A stretch of 64,000 nucleotides of DNA from Strigamia acuminata (lineage: Eukaryota; Arthropoda; Chilopoda; Geophilomorpha; Linotaeniidae), in NCBI GenBank assembly GCA_949358305.1, contig OX442318.1, positions 14,368,517-14,432,516 of the forward strand. Reading direction: 5' to 3'. Both the position numbers and the translations under genes were made by a program. This document shows, piece after piece, positions 1-12,500 of the stretch (positions are counted from its first letter, which is position 1; every line of letters starts with the position of its first letter). The notes under the pieces are model-generated. The model was not told the origin of the DNA, made no database searches, and saw only the letters and a program-made list of their open reading frames with translations.

Positions 1-1442
1 TCAAATAAACGCTTCGGAACTCGGAGGCCCACGAATGCTTCGGCATAAAGTCGTTCTCCTGCGAGAACTGCGAGAACCTATAAATCCACCTCTGCGTTAA
101 CATTACAGATAGGAGAGAATGGGATAGTAATTCAAATCTGACTGCAATCATGGACTAGCAGTTTCAAGATCTTATCAAGAAAATGTCATCCGTACAACAT
201 TTTTCAATCCTTTGCCGCTTGATTTATGCACGATGAGGCCACAAATCGGGGCGAAAGCGAAAGCGAAAGAACCAAGGCTGATTTCAAATCCATGCACCGA
301 GGTTCAACGAGGGAGAAATTCCTGAATTCACTCGATTGGATGATCTTTTTAGTTCAAGTCTTCCAAGAGTAAAAAGAGAAGAGAAGAAAAAAGATAAGAT
401 GGGATGTGAACGAGGTAAAGGAAAGGAGAAGGAAAGATATTGATTTCCCATGATACCAGGTGCATATTAAACACACACAAGGCTAAAGTCACTTTACTTT
501 GAGGCCAGACACATAAAGCCTCTAAGAGTAAGAAAAAAGAAACCACAAGCCCTCGCGTACTTCATTTTCTGCATGTGCATGTGAAGATTAAACTCCTCTT
601 GTGAGAGAGACACAAGTCTTACTTGCTCAAGTGGCATTGCACAAGAAATGAGAAAAGAAAAAAAATATATTTTTTTTTTAATCTTGCTGATGCATTTTGC
701 ATATTTCTTTGCTTTTGGGATGAATTTAGAAGAGAAAAAAATTGAAAAATAATTTGCTTCAAAAACAAAGATTTTAATTTCAGCTTGTTTTCAGTTGGGG
801 AAACTCTACCCCGCCAGCGTCTCAACAACTTGAAAAAGATTAAGTTCTAAATGGATTTGCTTTGAATTGGAATAGGCCTCGCAAGGATTTGTTTGATTGT
901 TTTGAAAAAATTGTGAAGAAAATTGGAAACGGCTTTGCTTCCGATTGGAATAACTTCGACAATATCCCCATTGGCCATAGACCAATTGGAAGCCTAGTTT
1001 CGATTTCGAGCCTTACGCAGCCACAATCACCTCACTCTTTCATACTCGGAATTTTGTCCTTACTCAATTTACCGAATACCTCCTGTGCTAAAAAAAAATT
1101 ACCGATAATTCCTTTTGTTATAGACAGTAATCGTGTTGTTTCAAAGCCGCCCTGAGGTCATGGGCTAATTGACTGGTCGAGAGATCAGTGCCCGGTGCGG
1201 ACCGATCATACCCACATGGTTAAAAAAAAAAACTATGGCACTTTGCAGAGTTACGTATATCATTTGTGCATTAAAAATCGTCTGGAGTTTTCTTCAATCC
1301 AATGCACGTCACACGATACTTGTGAATTGTGAAACTGCCTTTCTGCAGCGCCACCTATGTGTGAATCCAACCCAACTACGTATAACAACACTCACGTTTT
1401 CTTACATGCTCCATTACAGTTTCAATAATTATTCAAGACAGA
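1..1442. other. non-coding stretch, no gene recognised
   Basis: AT-rich sequence with short homopolymer runs (a T run near 667-680 and A runs near 1090 and 1207). The open frames here are short, low in complexity and lack convincing start or splice context. A slightly GC-richer patch lies at 1145-1220, but I could not match it to a known repeat. Confidence 0.5.
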
Positions 1443-1852
1443 TTATTACAAAAATGTCCAGGCCGATTTTCCCCTGCAGTGCCTATCTGCAGCAGGCCAA
1501 CTTATCCCAACCTGGGTTTTTAAACTTATTCTTATCTTATGCCAGCCACTGTAGATCTTGTACAGTTTGTGCAGTGCTTGTCCAAGGCTCCTGTGGCTTT
1601 GTCTCTGCATGCTAACCAAGATCTCTGGCGAATGTTTTGATTGAAAAATTTGAGTTCCGGTTTTATGTTTTGATTTGGTAGTGCCGGCTGTACATTTATG
1701 GCTTTTTGTTGCCTGGGTTCTTTATTATTTGGGGTTATTGTTTCGGTGAAACATTCCATGGATCTTGTATCAGTAAGCTCGCAGATGAGTTTTTGATTTT
1801 CTTTCTTTGTTCTTTGAGGTTTGTTTTGTGTGCACATTCTCTTCCGTTCCAT
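1443..1852 (-). pseudogene. possible decayed retroelement gag (zinc-knuckle region)
   Basis: A minus-strand frame from an ATG at 1852 to a stop at 1532 encodes a hydrophilic, basic, Lys/Gln/Asn-rich protein of 106 aa. It ends in a Cys-x2-Cys segment (HCTNC, about 1580-1594). Just downstream on the same strand, in two other frames, are PAADRHC (about 1473-1493) and GHF (about 1452-1460). Spacing and wording resemble the CxxC...CPA....C..C.K..HF zinc-finger pair of Mag-like Ty3/Gypsy Gag proteins, broken here by stops and at least two frameshifts. Seen: the ORF and short motifs. Inferred: that they once formed one Gag. No protease or RT remnant follows at lower coordinates. It could instead be a chance open frame. 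Confidence 0.33.
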
Positions 1853-1860
1853 CAGTTCTC

Positions 1861-2498
1861 ACAGATGAGTTTTTGATTTGAGAAATAACTCAATTTGTTG
1901 CTATATCTCTTGGTATTGCATATGGCCACGGCACCTACTGGAAATCTCCTTTTGTTTCTCAAATTGTCAATCCCTTCTGATGCCACAGCCTGTTGGTGAT
2001 ATTTGGAACTGCAATATTACGTCGAACTTTCAGAAATACAAACTTCAAATTTCGAGTCAACGCAAAAGTTTGTTTGCGTATCTAGCACTGCACGCCAGCT
2101 GTTGTACTTTTCAAAGTAAGATTAAAAATTTTGTTTAATATGTAAGCTACCTTTATTAATTTCTAATAAAAAAAATAAAAAAATAAAAAAAAAATTTGTT
2201 CACTTTGTACACCCCTTTGGTGAACTTACGAACAATTTGACTTTCGTTCGTATCTCGATAAAGATCTGCCACCTAGCGGTAATTAAGATAAGCAAATAAA
2301 TTGGAGCACAGGCATGACTGCTCTTCTAACTTCTTCAAAACTGAAATATCAATCTGTATGTCTCATACCGTTTTCTCTTGAAAATTGCAAATCACGCAGT
2401 ACAAACAAACGAATAAGACAAGTGCTATTTTCCATATTTATTGATCTATTTTCCATGCATGCTATGAATAAGTAAACTCAATTTTCTCTTTGCCACAG
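1861..2498. other. non-coding stretch
   Basis: AT-rich DNA with an A-rich run at 2168-2197. Around 2221-2256 there is a short inverted pair (cttacgaac / gttcgta). No gene, tRNA or recognisable element seen. Confidence 0.5.
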
Positions 2499-2699
2499 AC
2501 AAATACAAGTCAATTTATGGTATTGGAATGCTCTTCACACGAGAGTCCTTCGAAATTGTCACTGTCAATCGAAAATTGGGCTCGAAATATAGATGCAAAA
2601 ACAAATCTCACTTGCTCCGACTTGAATGTCACCCCCAACAGCAATAAGACTTCAATACTAAACAGGAAAAACGTATTTCTTGCAATAGTTTCCCAATAA
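2499..2699 (+). CDS. candidate 3'-terminal exon, unknown protein
   Basis: A strong splice acceptor (pyrimidine-rich tract ending gccacag at 2492-2498) is followed by 66 open codons and a TAA at 2697-2699. An AATAAA poly(A) signal lies about 37 bases later (2736-2741). The peptide begins TNTSQFMVLECSSHES, is hydrophilic, has three N-glycosylation sequons (NTS, NLT, NKT) and two cysteines, which would suit an extracellular segment. No family was recognised. The reading frame is entered in phase 0 from the acceptor. No upstream plus-strand exon was found, so this may be a chance frame with a good acceptor; the minus strand also has a 67-codon frame over the same stretch. Confidence 0.25.
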   Translation, partial: TNTSQFMVLECSSHESPSKLSLSIENWARNIDAKTNLTCSDLNVTPNSNKTSILNRKNVFLAIVSQ

Positions 2700-2741
2700 T
2701 TCACATTCTCCAAGCACGAGCAATCATCAATATAAATAAAT

Positions 2742-5700
2742 TCACTAGTTTGAAGGTGTGGGGTGCATCATATTTTCTTGACACATTCACTGTTCAGACT
2801 TCTTGATTTGTTTGGGTATCAAACCTAAAGCATATCTCACAGATTTGCTGTATCATCTGAAATTAATAGCAATATTTTATTCTAGACTCATTTCTGGCCA
2901 TTGGAGATCCACACACGGTCTTTGTACAGATTGGCAATTAGACGGTAGTGTGTTTTTTTTGCTGTTTTTGTTGGCCATTGAACCAATTTTTATGCTGCTT
3001 AATCAATATTTTTTAAAGCTATTTTTGGCAGCTGCACCTTCATTGCAGTGGTATTTTTTTTATTTTCTTTTTTTAAATAAATTGTAGTTATCAGTTTTAA
3101 GTTCTCTCAGCCAAAATCCACAAGCTGATAAAATAAAAAAATGTTAAATTCAATTTTATGTAAATTAAAACAGAAAACATTGCCAACTATCTAATAGCGC
3201 TAACAAAAAAGATTCGCATTTAAAGCCGTTAGTTTTTTCAGGTGAGAATAGAAACTAACTTATGCTACAGTAATGACCAAAATTGTTCTGCTAAAGCCCA
3301 AAGCTGCAATTTCAACATGACACAGGAAAATAAAATAAAATACTTAACAAAATATGAATAAAAACAAAAGCATATGATTTTTTTTTTTTACTTTAGTACG
3401 GACACATTTCAAAAAGCAAAATTTTACTCTTCACTGCACTTAGTTTGTTGTCTAGTTGGTCCAGTGCAGACGAGTACAAAATTCTTTGTTCCAAGTTTTG
3501 TTCACTTGACCAAAGAATCCAATAAATATCAGTACAGAGAAATGTTTGCTTTCCAACACATAATCCAGATGTCAGCTTGAAATACATTACTAATGTATAA
3601 CACATAATAAATGTCAATGAAATACTATTTTTTTCATTATTCGAGCTTTCTGAAGCGAATTTTTAAATTAGAAATAACTTTTCATGCGATCCATATTTTG
3701 AAATTCAATTAGTTTGAAATAAAAGAAGGTTAAACTTTAATCCGAAGAGATATGCATTAATAATTAAAATATCATCTTCAATTTTGAATTAACATGAATT
3801 ATACGTGCACACAGGCACACAGCAAGATAAAAGACAAGAATAAAAGAAAAATCTCAAACATAGAAATGCAAAGAGCAAACTTTGTTAAAAAAGAAAAAAG
3901 AAAAAAGAAAAGAAAAGAAAAGAAGAAAATTATGATAACGGCCATTCAAATGTTATATGCGAAAATTATTTGCTATAGGTAAAGTGCAAAGTAACAGGTC
4001 TCTCTTCCTTTTATCCCAACTGCCAAAAGATAAGTTGATATGGGTGTGTTGACAGTAGACCTGCAGTATATACGTGATAAATAATGTGGAATAGCAAACT
4101 TAGATGCATTTCTATCTGTTATCTCTGAATATTTAGGACTCCTGCACGTTATTGTCGAGCGTGGAATAAAGTTTTCCTCAACACGAAATATTGCATGCAC
4201 GCATAAAGCGAACAAAGGGAGTTGCTGAACAAATGCTTGTCAGTTTAGCCCTAGACAAATTCAAAAAATATACATATATATTCTCGCTTTACATTTAAAT
4301 GTAATGTTGATTAATAGATGTAACATCCACATATATTTAGAGTAACATTAAGACCATCGATCCAACATGTTGACTTGTACTTGTTCAAAATATGGAAACA
4401 AAATTTATAAGCTCTGTGACTTGCGTGACTCTGTTTACAAAAACATGCAACAGACTCCCATTGGTTGAGCGTATCATAAGGACACAAATCAATCAACAAT
4501 GAAGAACTCAAGTTCAAGATGATCATTTTATATTTTGTTATGTTTGTAGTAATGTATTCGTATTGATTGCAATGGACGTACCGGTAGTTGGATGTAACAA
4601 ATGAAGAAGCCTCAAAGTGACCAGTCGCTTGTATAGAATTAGCATGAATGTGGTTTATTAATAGAAAATCATTGGTGGCGCTGCGTAAGGGCAACATCAC
4701 AAATTATCAAGTAAAGAAAATGTAGTGCCAAACACGCCACGTTTACCGTTTATTGTCATGCTTACAAACTTAAAAAACATAAAAATAAATTCTTGTTGGT
4801 TGCGTCATCAACATGATGTTATATATATCTATCCCATGCCATCAATGAAAATGGAAAACAATAAGCCATAAAAATGAAGCTTAGATTCTATTTAACTCTC
4901 ACAAGTCTTATCTATTCAAACTCCACTAGTGCACCATTAAAATATCACCAAACACCACTTTAAAGCCTCAATCGAGGCCCATCTACTAAAACTATCTTTA
5001 TACACACTTTCGCTTTATTATTATGCCCTCCAAATTTTCACCTTATCATCCAATTTAAACTCACATAACCCTTTCTCAACTTTAATATTTAATTTCATCA
5101 GACCTAATTCCACATTACCTTTCACTTTAGATGCCAGATAAACATTACACCTTACATTTTTAAACAATCACCTTTAAACTTAAAAATTATTCACTCCTAG
5201 TATGGCTTGATGAGGACAACTTTTCAAATAAACAAATTAACCCTTGCTTACTGACCTGCACTCAGCCTGCTCAACTTCCTTCAAGTGCAATTCAGTGCCC
5301 CAATATTAAGTGCACGACTAACCTCAAGTCGATTTAAAATTTAAAAGCTTTTCAGAGAAAATACAAAAAAATCCGACTTTTTGATAAAGATAAACAACTC
5401 GACTTAATTGGTCTTGAGCATTATCCCAAACAGCTATTAACATTTACAAAAAAATCTCATTTTTCTTGCAATAAAAGCTTTCAGCATGTACTGCAGACAG
5501 CTACTAATGGAATTTACATGTATAAGAAATAATACAATTAACAACACACACAAGTCTAGGTCATAGCCACCATACACAAATCAAAGTACTAATTCCTTGA
5601 CCTAGACGTCTTGTTATTGTCTTAACTCATTAATTAGTTTTTATTTAAAAAATTGCCGAGTCCCCTGGCCGGTCTTGGGCCAACTGGCATTGGCATTTCA

Positions 5701-7975
5701 ACAAAGAAAAAGTTACCGGTTCTTTATTGCACGTTGTGAGTGATTAAGGTGCGTTCAATAGTGCAATTTACCATGCATAATGCATGGCTGACTGCTAGTA
5801 ATACTTTATTTCTGACATAAGTGTAACCTCTATAATCTCAAAGCATTTGAACAATAAATAAACAAAATTAAATCCAAAAAATAATATTTTTACTAAACAG
5901 GAATCAAACTATAAACATTTTTTACACCGGCCAAATATCATTCACTAGAAATTGCAGTGCCAAGATATCCAGAGCGAACAATATCATTTCTAATGGATGA
6001 CTCCAGGCTGTAATCTGTGCTAGAGTTAATGTATATTTCATACTAGAAATCTGACAGATCCAGAATACAATCCAGGTTTTGAGAAGTGGAACATGATTAA
6101 AAAATTGAATTAGGCTCAAAAATGACAGTTCTTCTTGCCTGAAAAACTTTAGTTGTCTTTGTTCTCTCCAAAAGTTGCATATAATTCAATGTACTGTGCC
6201 ACTTGACTGACAACTTTCATTTCTAAAAAAAAAATTCACACATTGTGTTTTGCAGTTTTTGAGTCATCAACCCCTTAATCTGAAGCCTTGTATGCATACA
6301 CTCACACCAGAACAGCAGATGTTGCAGAATCCTATCATTTCACATAATTAAATTAACAAATTGTCCTTTCCTTTTTTATGAAGTTACAGTGCAGTGTGAC
6401 TACTGTGGAGTGCTTTAAAGCCTAGTACTCGCAACACCATAACACAAATGACATAATGTGAGTAATTGGAAATTTCCCTAATTTCACCAAATCACTACGG
6501 CATTTCATAAGGAAAATCACACTCTAACATAATAAAGCAAGTAAACTCGTAAGATCGAATACCACAAATTACATAAATAATATCGGATTACTGATGTGTT
6601 TTCAATCAAAATTGTATCTTGGTGGAGAGAAGAATAAAACTGGACTCATTTGCATAAGACTAAAATTTACAATGCTTTATTCACAGGTCAGAATACAAGA
6701 AGTGGTACTTGTGCAGTAAAGTCAAACACTGTAATTACTACAACCAAACTTAACCATTGAAAGTATGGCGCAACTGTAAAACCACAGTAATTCCTTTTGA
6801 GTTTTGAAATAGAGCAGATTATTAAAACATTCCTTTCGTTATTTCACAGCAATGTTCGTCTTTCTGATTACTCACAAATACCAGTGATCCCAGTTAATAA
6901 ATCTGAATAACTCCAAGCCATAATATGATCTTGCAATTGAATAGGCAATTTATCTATCAAGCGTCTCAAGAGACACGCTAACAGTGATTGGCTGTTCAAA
7001 CAAAAAATCCAAATTGCTGAATTCCAGAAGATGCTGGTTGTGTTATTTTATTTTAGGCTCAATTAGTGAATCATCATTTTATATACCCGCTTTAATAATA
7101 AATTACTTCCAGTTAGAATGAATGACTTCTAAACTAGGTCATTCTTCACTTTAATTCCCTCTGAAGACTAAATGCTTAATAGGTTTCTTTCTTTCTTTTC
7201 CTTTTCTCCCTTTCATCACCAAGATCAAAATATGTCACGGTAATAAAGAAAACCATTCAAATTATACCTTTGCCCAGGAAGAAACTCAGTCAGGAACTTC
7301 ACATGATGTCATCAGTCAGTTGAAAAAAAATTCAATTTGTTGCAACCCTACTGATCACGATTCACAATGAATGCCGTTCCCAAAAAAAATTAATATTTAA
7401 TCAGGTTTTCCTCTTCAAATGTCTGCGTATTGATCCATCTGTGTTCCTTCAAACTTTTGTTCTAAACACAACACAAATAATTCATAAATAAAATACCATG
7501 GAGCAATTCCCAAGGCCAGAAAAAAAGAAAATAGAAATATTATTTATTGTGCAGACCCCATCAACCACAAAAAGGAAACTCAATTCAAGTGTAAATTGCA
7601 TTAAGCAGACCTAGCGGAGCAAACTTTTGTGAACAATTTCGAATCTATTAGAAAGTAAAGTTGGAGTTGGCTTCAAAGGAATTTTTAATGTATCTACATT
7701 TAAAAGCTGAAACTTGATCAACTACTTTTTGTGCATAGCCAAATCCTGCAACCTGTTTGTAATTAAATTGCCTTAATTACAAATTAATGTGCTTAAGTTA
7801 TTTAAATATTGCCATTAATTAGCAACGCCTTGTTTAACAGCAGCCAATAAACCTTTCCAGCAAAATTGCACACATGAAAAATTATTAGGCTTTGATAAGT
7901 TCAAATTAGTTTTCTAAATTGACACATGTACGGACCAACTTTCAATAAAAAAACAAAATAAAACAATTAATGTGT
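2742..7975. other. 5.2-kb non-coding stretch left of the retrotransposon
   Basis: AT-rich, intron- or intergenic-like DNA. It contains T and A homopolymers (near 2950, 3376), an (AAAAG)-type run at 3893-3930 and CA/AC-biased sequence at 4880-5200. The plus-strand motif ttttttcag|gtgag at 3232-3245 looks like a recursive splice site but stands alone. The few 60-130-codon frames are AT-rich and unconvincing. The stretch ends at the GTGT target duplication (7972-7975). Confidence 0.5.
7972..7975. repeat. target-site duplication GTGT, left copy
   Basis: The four bases before the left LTR are GTGT, and the four bases after the right LTR (17437-17440) are also GTGT. A 4-6-bp duplication is usual for Ty3/Gypsy integrases. 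It is simple sequence, so it proves integration less strongly than a complex one would, but it falls exactly at both LTR ends. Confidence 0.8.
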
Positions 7976-8958
7976 TGTCATGAACCGGTTGTTTCTGATC
8001 TTTGAAACCGCGTTTGAAAGACGCGCCAGTTACGATACAAGAGAGCCTGGTCCCGAATAAGGGCCCGGCAACGTTAAGCAGCCTGAAGGGTGGCGGCAAG
8101 CTTAACCCCCTATTCGATCATGTTACGAATTATTACCGAGTTTGTTGGAGCCTTAAAAGTGGAAGAAGTAATGCTCACGTGCGGACTTAACAACGCTAAC
8201 GTGGCTTAAGCTAATCTGGCAGGGGCCCCTAATGGCGGAGCGGCCAGACCGAGCAAGCGCGCACTAATCGCGCGCAAAAGACGAAATAAACAACTCATTA
8301 GCTACTTGAATCTAACTTCTAGTCCATCGGCACGTATCAGCGGCATAAAACACAAAAGAACATCGAAAAGAAAGGAAACAAAGATGACACGCGGAATTTA
8401 GACACGCGATATGATAATGTAAATCCTCAAACACGCAGAGTTAACTTGCATGGAGTTACTGCGAATTAACACAGGAAAAGTCGCCAAATGCACAACGGCC
8501 AGTTAAGGCACTTACGATAGCTCATGGTCTTACGCCTTCTGATCAGACTTGGCTGAAACAGCTCAGAAGTGAACTTGGGCCAAGTCCATCACAGAAAACG
8601 AAGGGAAAACCATGAGTCAAGCACGCGTAAGCCAATCAGGCGCGCTCGTGAATAATCATCGCGATGAGTCAGTCGCGAGTGACTAAACATTTAAATTAGA
8701 TAGGATGAACTAAACGAAATCAGGAGGGGTAACAGTGAGAATTACCTGACATAGACCAGTCTGATGTGACCAAATTGAGCCACACCAGACCAGGTCAAGG
8801 GATAAACATGAATAGGAAATGAAGGTAGGACAAAACTCAAATTATATTTAGGCTTAGGATTTATTAGGAGTTTTAAACAATGGAACACACGGGATACGCG
8901 TAAACAGAACACAACAATTTGGTGAGGAATACAAGCGCGTAAATGCCGGGCCGTGACA
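7976..8958 (-). repeat. 3' LTR of the Gypsy element (983 bp)
   Basis: A direct repeat of 16454-17436 with the same length and, by eye, no mismatch. It begins TGTCA and ends TGACA on the plus strand, so it has the TG...CA ends needed for integration. It is CpG-rich compared with the host. It contains an AATAAA on the element strand (8870-8875), two TGAGTCA motifs (8613-8619, 8665-8671) and a CCAAT motif (8632-8636). Confidence 0.97.
8613..8671. promoter_or_regulatory. two AP-1-like sites and a CCAAT box in the LTR
   Basis: Two exact TGAGTCA heptamers, the consensus for Fos/Jun-type bZIP factors, lie 52 bases apart at 8613-8619 and 8665-8671, with CCAATCA between them at 8632-8638. The second is inside an imperfect palindrome (tcgcgatgagtcagtcgcga). 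The same set recurs in the other LTR at 17091-17097 and 17143-17149. Inference: LTR enhancer elements. The transcription start was not located. Confidence 0.45.
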
Positions 8959-8960
8959 CG

Positions 8961-8966
8961 CCCCTC
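8961..8966 (-). other. polypurine tract of the Gypsy element
   Basis: Immediately upstream of the 3' LTR in element sense is GAGGGG, followed by CG and then the LTR start TGTCAC. This is the expected place for the plus-strand DNA primer. It is short, and the two bases next to the LTR are not all purines. Confidence 0.55.
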
Positions 8967-9539
8967 GGACCAGAGTGTTTTTATTCTCTGTTTAGATCTG
9001 CAAAAAGAAATAAAAATGCGATACGAAAAAAAAATCAAATAACAATTGGAATGATTAATACACTACACTAATGAGGCGCGAGAACTTATCGCGTAAACTC
9101 ATTAAATAACTAACGCGCGGACTAAACAACGCAAGCGTTAAGCGCTCTAATAACAAGAAAAACTACTAGCATAAGCGCCAGGCCAAGAATGCGTTAATCG
9201 CATTAAATTACGCCATAAGGGCATCTCGACACTTATTAAACACTAGATATCAAAGACAAAATTCAAAGTTAATGAAAACAAAGTCGCGTCAACACTCCGA
9301 CGGGGAAAGAATGGAGTTTTAACCCCGCATTCCCCCTCAAAACGTCAGCGAATATCAACAATTAGTAAAAAATGTTTTAAAACCAAATATTAGTGCAAAA
9401 TACATCAAAAAACACAACAACACACTCATCCCAATATAAACAAAAATCAACACGAACACCAAAACTCTTATAAAATTGAACCAATGCTAAAAAACGAATT
9501 ATTATTAATAAACACTTTAAAAACATAAAAAGAAGGCTG
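8967..9539 (-). other. non-coding stretch between pol and the 3' LTR
   Basis: About 570 bases between the pol stop and the polypurine tract, where some Gypsy elements carry env. No frame longer than about 100 codons is seen, and none has a signal peptide or transmembrane pattern, so there is no env. It is more AT-rich than the coding part. Confidence 0.7.
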
Positions 9540-12500
9540 TTATGGCGGATCCTCTTCCTGTTCACAATCATTATACCGAATATCGTTCTCGGCATAATAT
9601 TTTATGCAAATATCACGTGATTCCGCACTGAATTTGTCCACTCGGGCGTGTATATCGTCCAGATCCACCCGGGAAATAAAACTGGCGCCGCAACCATCTC
9701 CAACAGCACTCAGCGCTTCTAGTGGGTCCGGAACATCCTCCGAGTCCTTCGCGTCTTCATCCGGGTCGCGATACCAATGTCGGAGGTCCACAATGTGGTA
9801 AGGTTGTGTAACACTTCCGTCCTCCTTCATCAGCAGCACGGTATTCGGTCCGATGATCCGGTGGATGATGTAAATCCCTTCTGTACGCTGCTGGAAACCC
9901 GCTGAAACCTGCTTGTCCGCCGACGACAAGATCCTGCTCTTCAGCGTGACCCAGTCGCCAGGCTTGAAGTCGTGGGGCCGCCGTTTCCGATCGTACCATC
10001 GCTTATGTCGCAGGTTCGCTATCTCCAAGTTCTTCCGCGCCTCGGCTCCGACGCGTAGCATGTAACGATGTAAATACCTCGCCTCATCCGGCGGGAGAGG
10101 ATCCCCGTCGTCGGTGTCGCTGTCGAGGTCGCCTGGATAACGCGCTTCCTGCCCAACGATCATCATATATGGTGAGAACTTCAGCGATGTTTGATAGCTG
10201 GCATTAATGGCCAAAATGAAGTAGCCAATATGACGGTCCCAATTCACGTGTTCGTCGATGTACGCGAGAATGCAGGTCTTCAGCGACTGGTTTAGGCGCT
10301 CCGCCAAATTCCCTTGCGGATGATACACAGATATGTACTTGTTCACAATGCCCATTCCCGCACAGTGCGCTTGAAAACGCGCAGAACGAAAAGTAGGCGC
10401 ATTGTCACTAATTAAAGTCTTTGGGAAGGCCCATCGTTGCACAAATTTCTCAATTTGCCTGATGGTAGTTGGCACATCTGCATTTTCAGTAAGCCGAACG
10501 TCAACCCATCTGCTGGCCGCATCCACCATCACGAACGCGTAGCAATTACCCTGGCTAGACTTCAACTTTTTCCCAAAGTAGTCGACGTAAATAGTTCTGA
10601 AACGACGGCGTGGTTTTGCCGTTTCCATTTCTCCCATTGGCAAACGCCGCTCGACCTTTGCTCTCTGGCATGGCCCGCATACCTTAATCCACTCCGCCAC
10701 ATCTTTCTTCATCCCTGGCCAAAAAACACGCGTCTTTAAACGCATCATGGTCTTTTCAATTCCGAGGTGGCCAGAAGTTGGCGGGAAGTGAAGGCAGTGA
10801 AAATAAATTCGTCTCAAAGGCTCTGGCAAGTAAATACGACGCGATTCAGCGCGTTGGCCAATTGTTACTGGCGGGTACCTACACAGAAGCCCATGATACA
10901 AAGCCATGTCAACAGATTGCTTTTTGATTTTCTCAGCCTCGTCTTCGTCAGGCGGCAAATGCCCAGTATCCAGATACATTATAATACCCTTCGCCCAACC
11001 ATCAGCCAACTGAACTTCCCTCATTCTTTTCTGAGTTGGCAAAAGCTCGTAAGCCGGATGCTCAGCCGGTCGATCTTCATCCAAATCTTCGGATTCGTAT
11101 GGCGAGACTTGGCCGTCCACCAAAGGTTGTTGAGTCTGCCTCGACCGCGTAGTTGGTCGCGTCGACAAAGGTGGCACCGTAGTCCGATATTCGTCGGAAC
11201 TATGGTCACTCAAAAATCGCTCGCTACCAGATTTTCCTCTATTCGAAACTGGTGACGCTGGTGAAGACGAATGCTCACTTCTTGCAGGTGATACAATCTT
11301 TTTGGGTCTTCCAACTTTACGTTTTTGTTTTGGTGGCCGTCCTCTTTTCCTTTTAGGCACAGGATCAGAAGGAACCACTTTGACCTTACAGGGCCTTCCA
11401 ACACGCCTTTTTGGCGGCAAGGCAGCTGGAGGCGTAATTACACCGGAGAGCTGGTGTGCACCGAACACGGCATTTTCCATGTCGGCCGGCACACTACCCC
11501 CCCTCGAGGGGCCGGGGGGTTTGGGGGGTTGGGTGTCAGAATCCCCAAACAACTCGAGCGGTTCCAACTCCTCAAATTCACGTCTCTTTTGAAGAATACG
11601 CAATTTCTTCCGAAGTTTGGCCGCGTTAACGATCTTTGAGCCAGATGGTTTAGGCACGAAATGCTCGTCAAGCTCCACCATCTCAATGGTCGGCCAACTC
11701 GCGAAATCGTCAAAGAACGCACAATATGTCGCATCATCAACGAGCGGACAATCGTCATCGCCAATCTCAATGGCTGGATCTACAGGAGCTCTGCTCAACG
11801 CATCAGCGACACGATTGCTAGTGCCACTGCAATGCAGAAACGTAAATCGAAAGTCTGACATCGACAGAATCCATCGAGCCAATCTGCCCTTTGGTTCGCG
11901 CTGAGCAAAAAGCCATTTTAAACACTTGTGATCGCTCTCAAGGTAAAAATCCATAAGTTCTAAGTAACTGCGGAAACGCTTAACTGCCCAAACAGCAGCT
12001 AGACACTCGATCTCCGTAACGTTATAATTCTTTTCCGCACTATTTAAAGCGCGCGAAGCAAATGCAATTGGCACACGAATGCCGTTATTATCCAATTGCA
12101 TCAACGCAGCACCCAAGCCTGAGTAGCTCGCGTCTGTCTGCAGAATATACGGCTTCGACCAGTCAGGAAACCTCCGCTGCAAAGTTGACGTCGCAACTTG
12201 GTCCCGCAGATACTTGAACGCTGCTTGACAGCCATCCGTCCAATTCCATGGCGCGTTCTTCTTCATCAAGGGCCTGAAAACTTCACAAGTCTTCGAGTAC
12301 CCCGGAAAAAACGAAGAATAGTACCCAATCATGCCCTTAAAGCGCTGCAACTCTTTGACGTTAGTTGGCGCGGGAAATAATTGGATCGCGCTGGTCTTTT
12401 TCGGATTAGGACGAATCTTTCCTTCTTCAACAATATGACCCAACACTTCAAGGCTACGCTTACACAACTCTGTCTTGCCGGCATTCATCGTGAATCCTGC

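Noticed and set aside
3228-3245. Recursive splice site ttttttcag|gtgag
   Set aside because: A single match to a short, AT-compatible consensus with no known plus-strand gene around it.
8002-8190. 62-codon plus-strand frame repeated in both LTRs (also 16480-16668)
   Set aside because: It exists twice only because the LTR is duplicated; it is antisense to the element transcript.
8967-9539. A possible env gene downstream of pol
   Set aside because: No frame of adequate length and no signal or membrane pattern.
10767-11255. 162-codon plus-strand frame opposite the Pol linker and integrase
   Set aside because: A shadow of pol: it lies fully antisense to intact domains, and its composition mirrors the pol codons.
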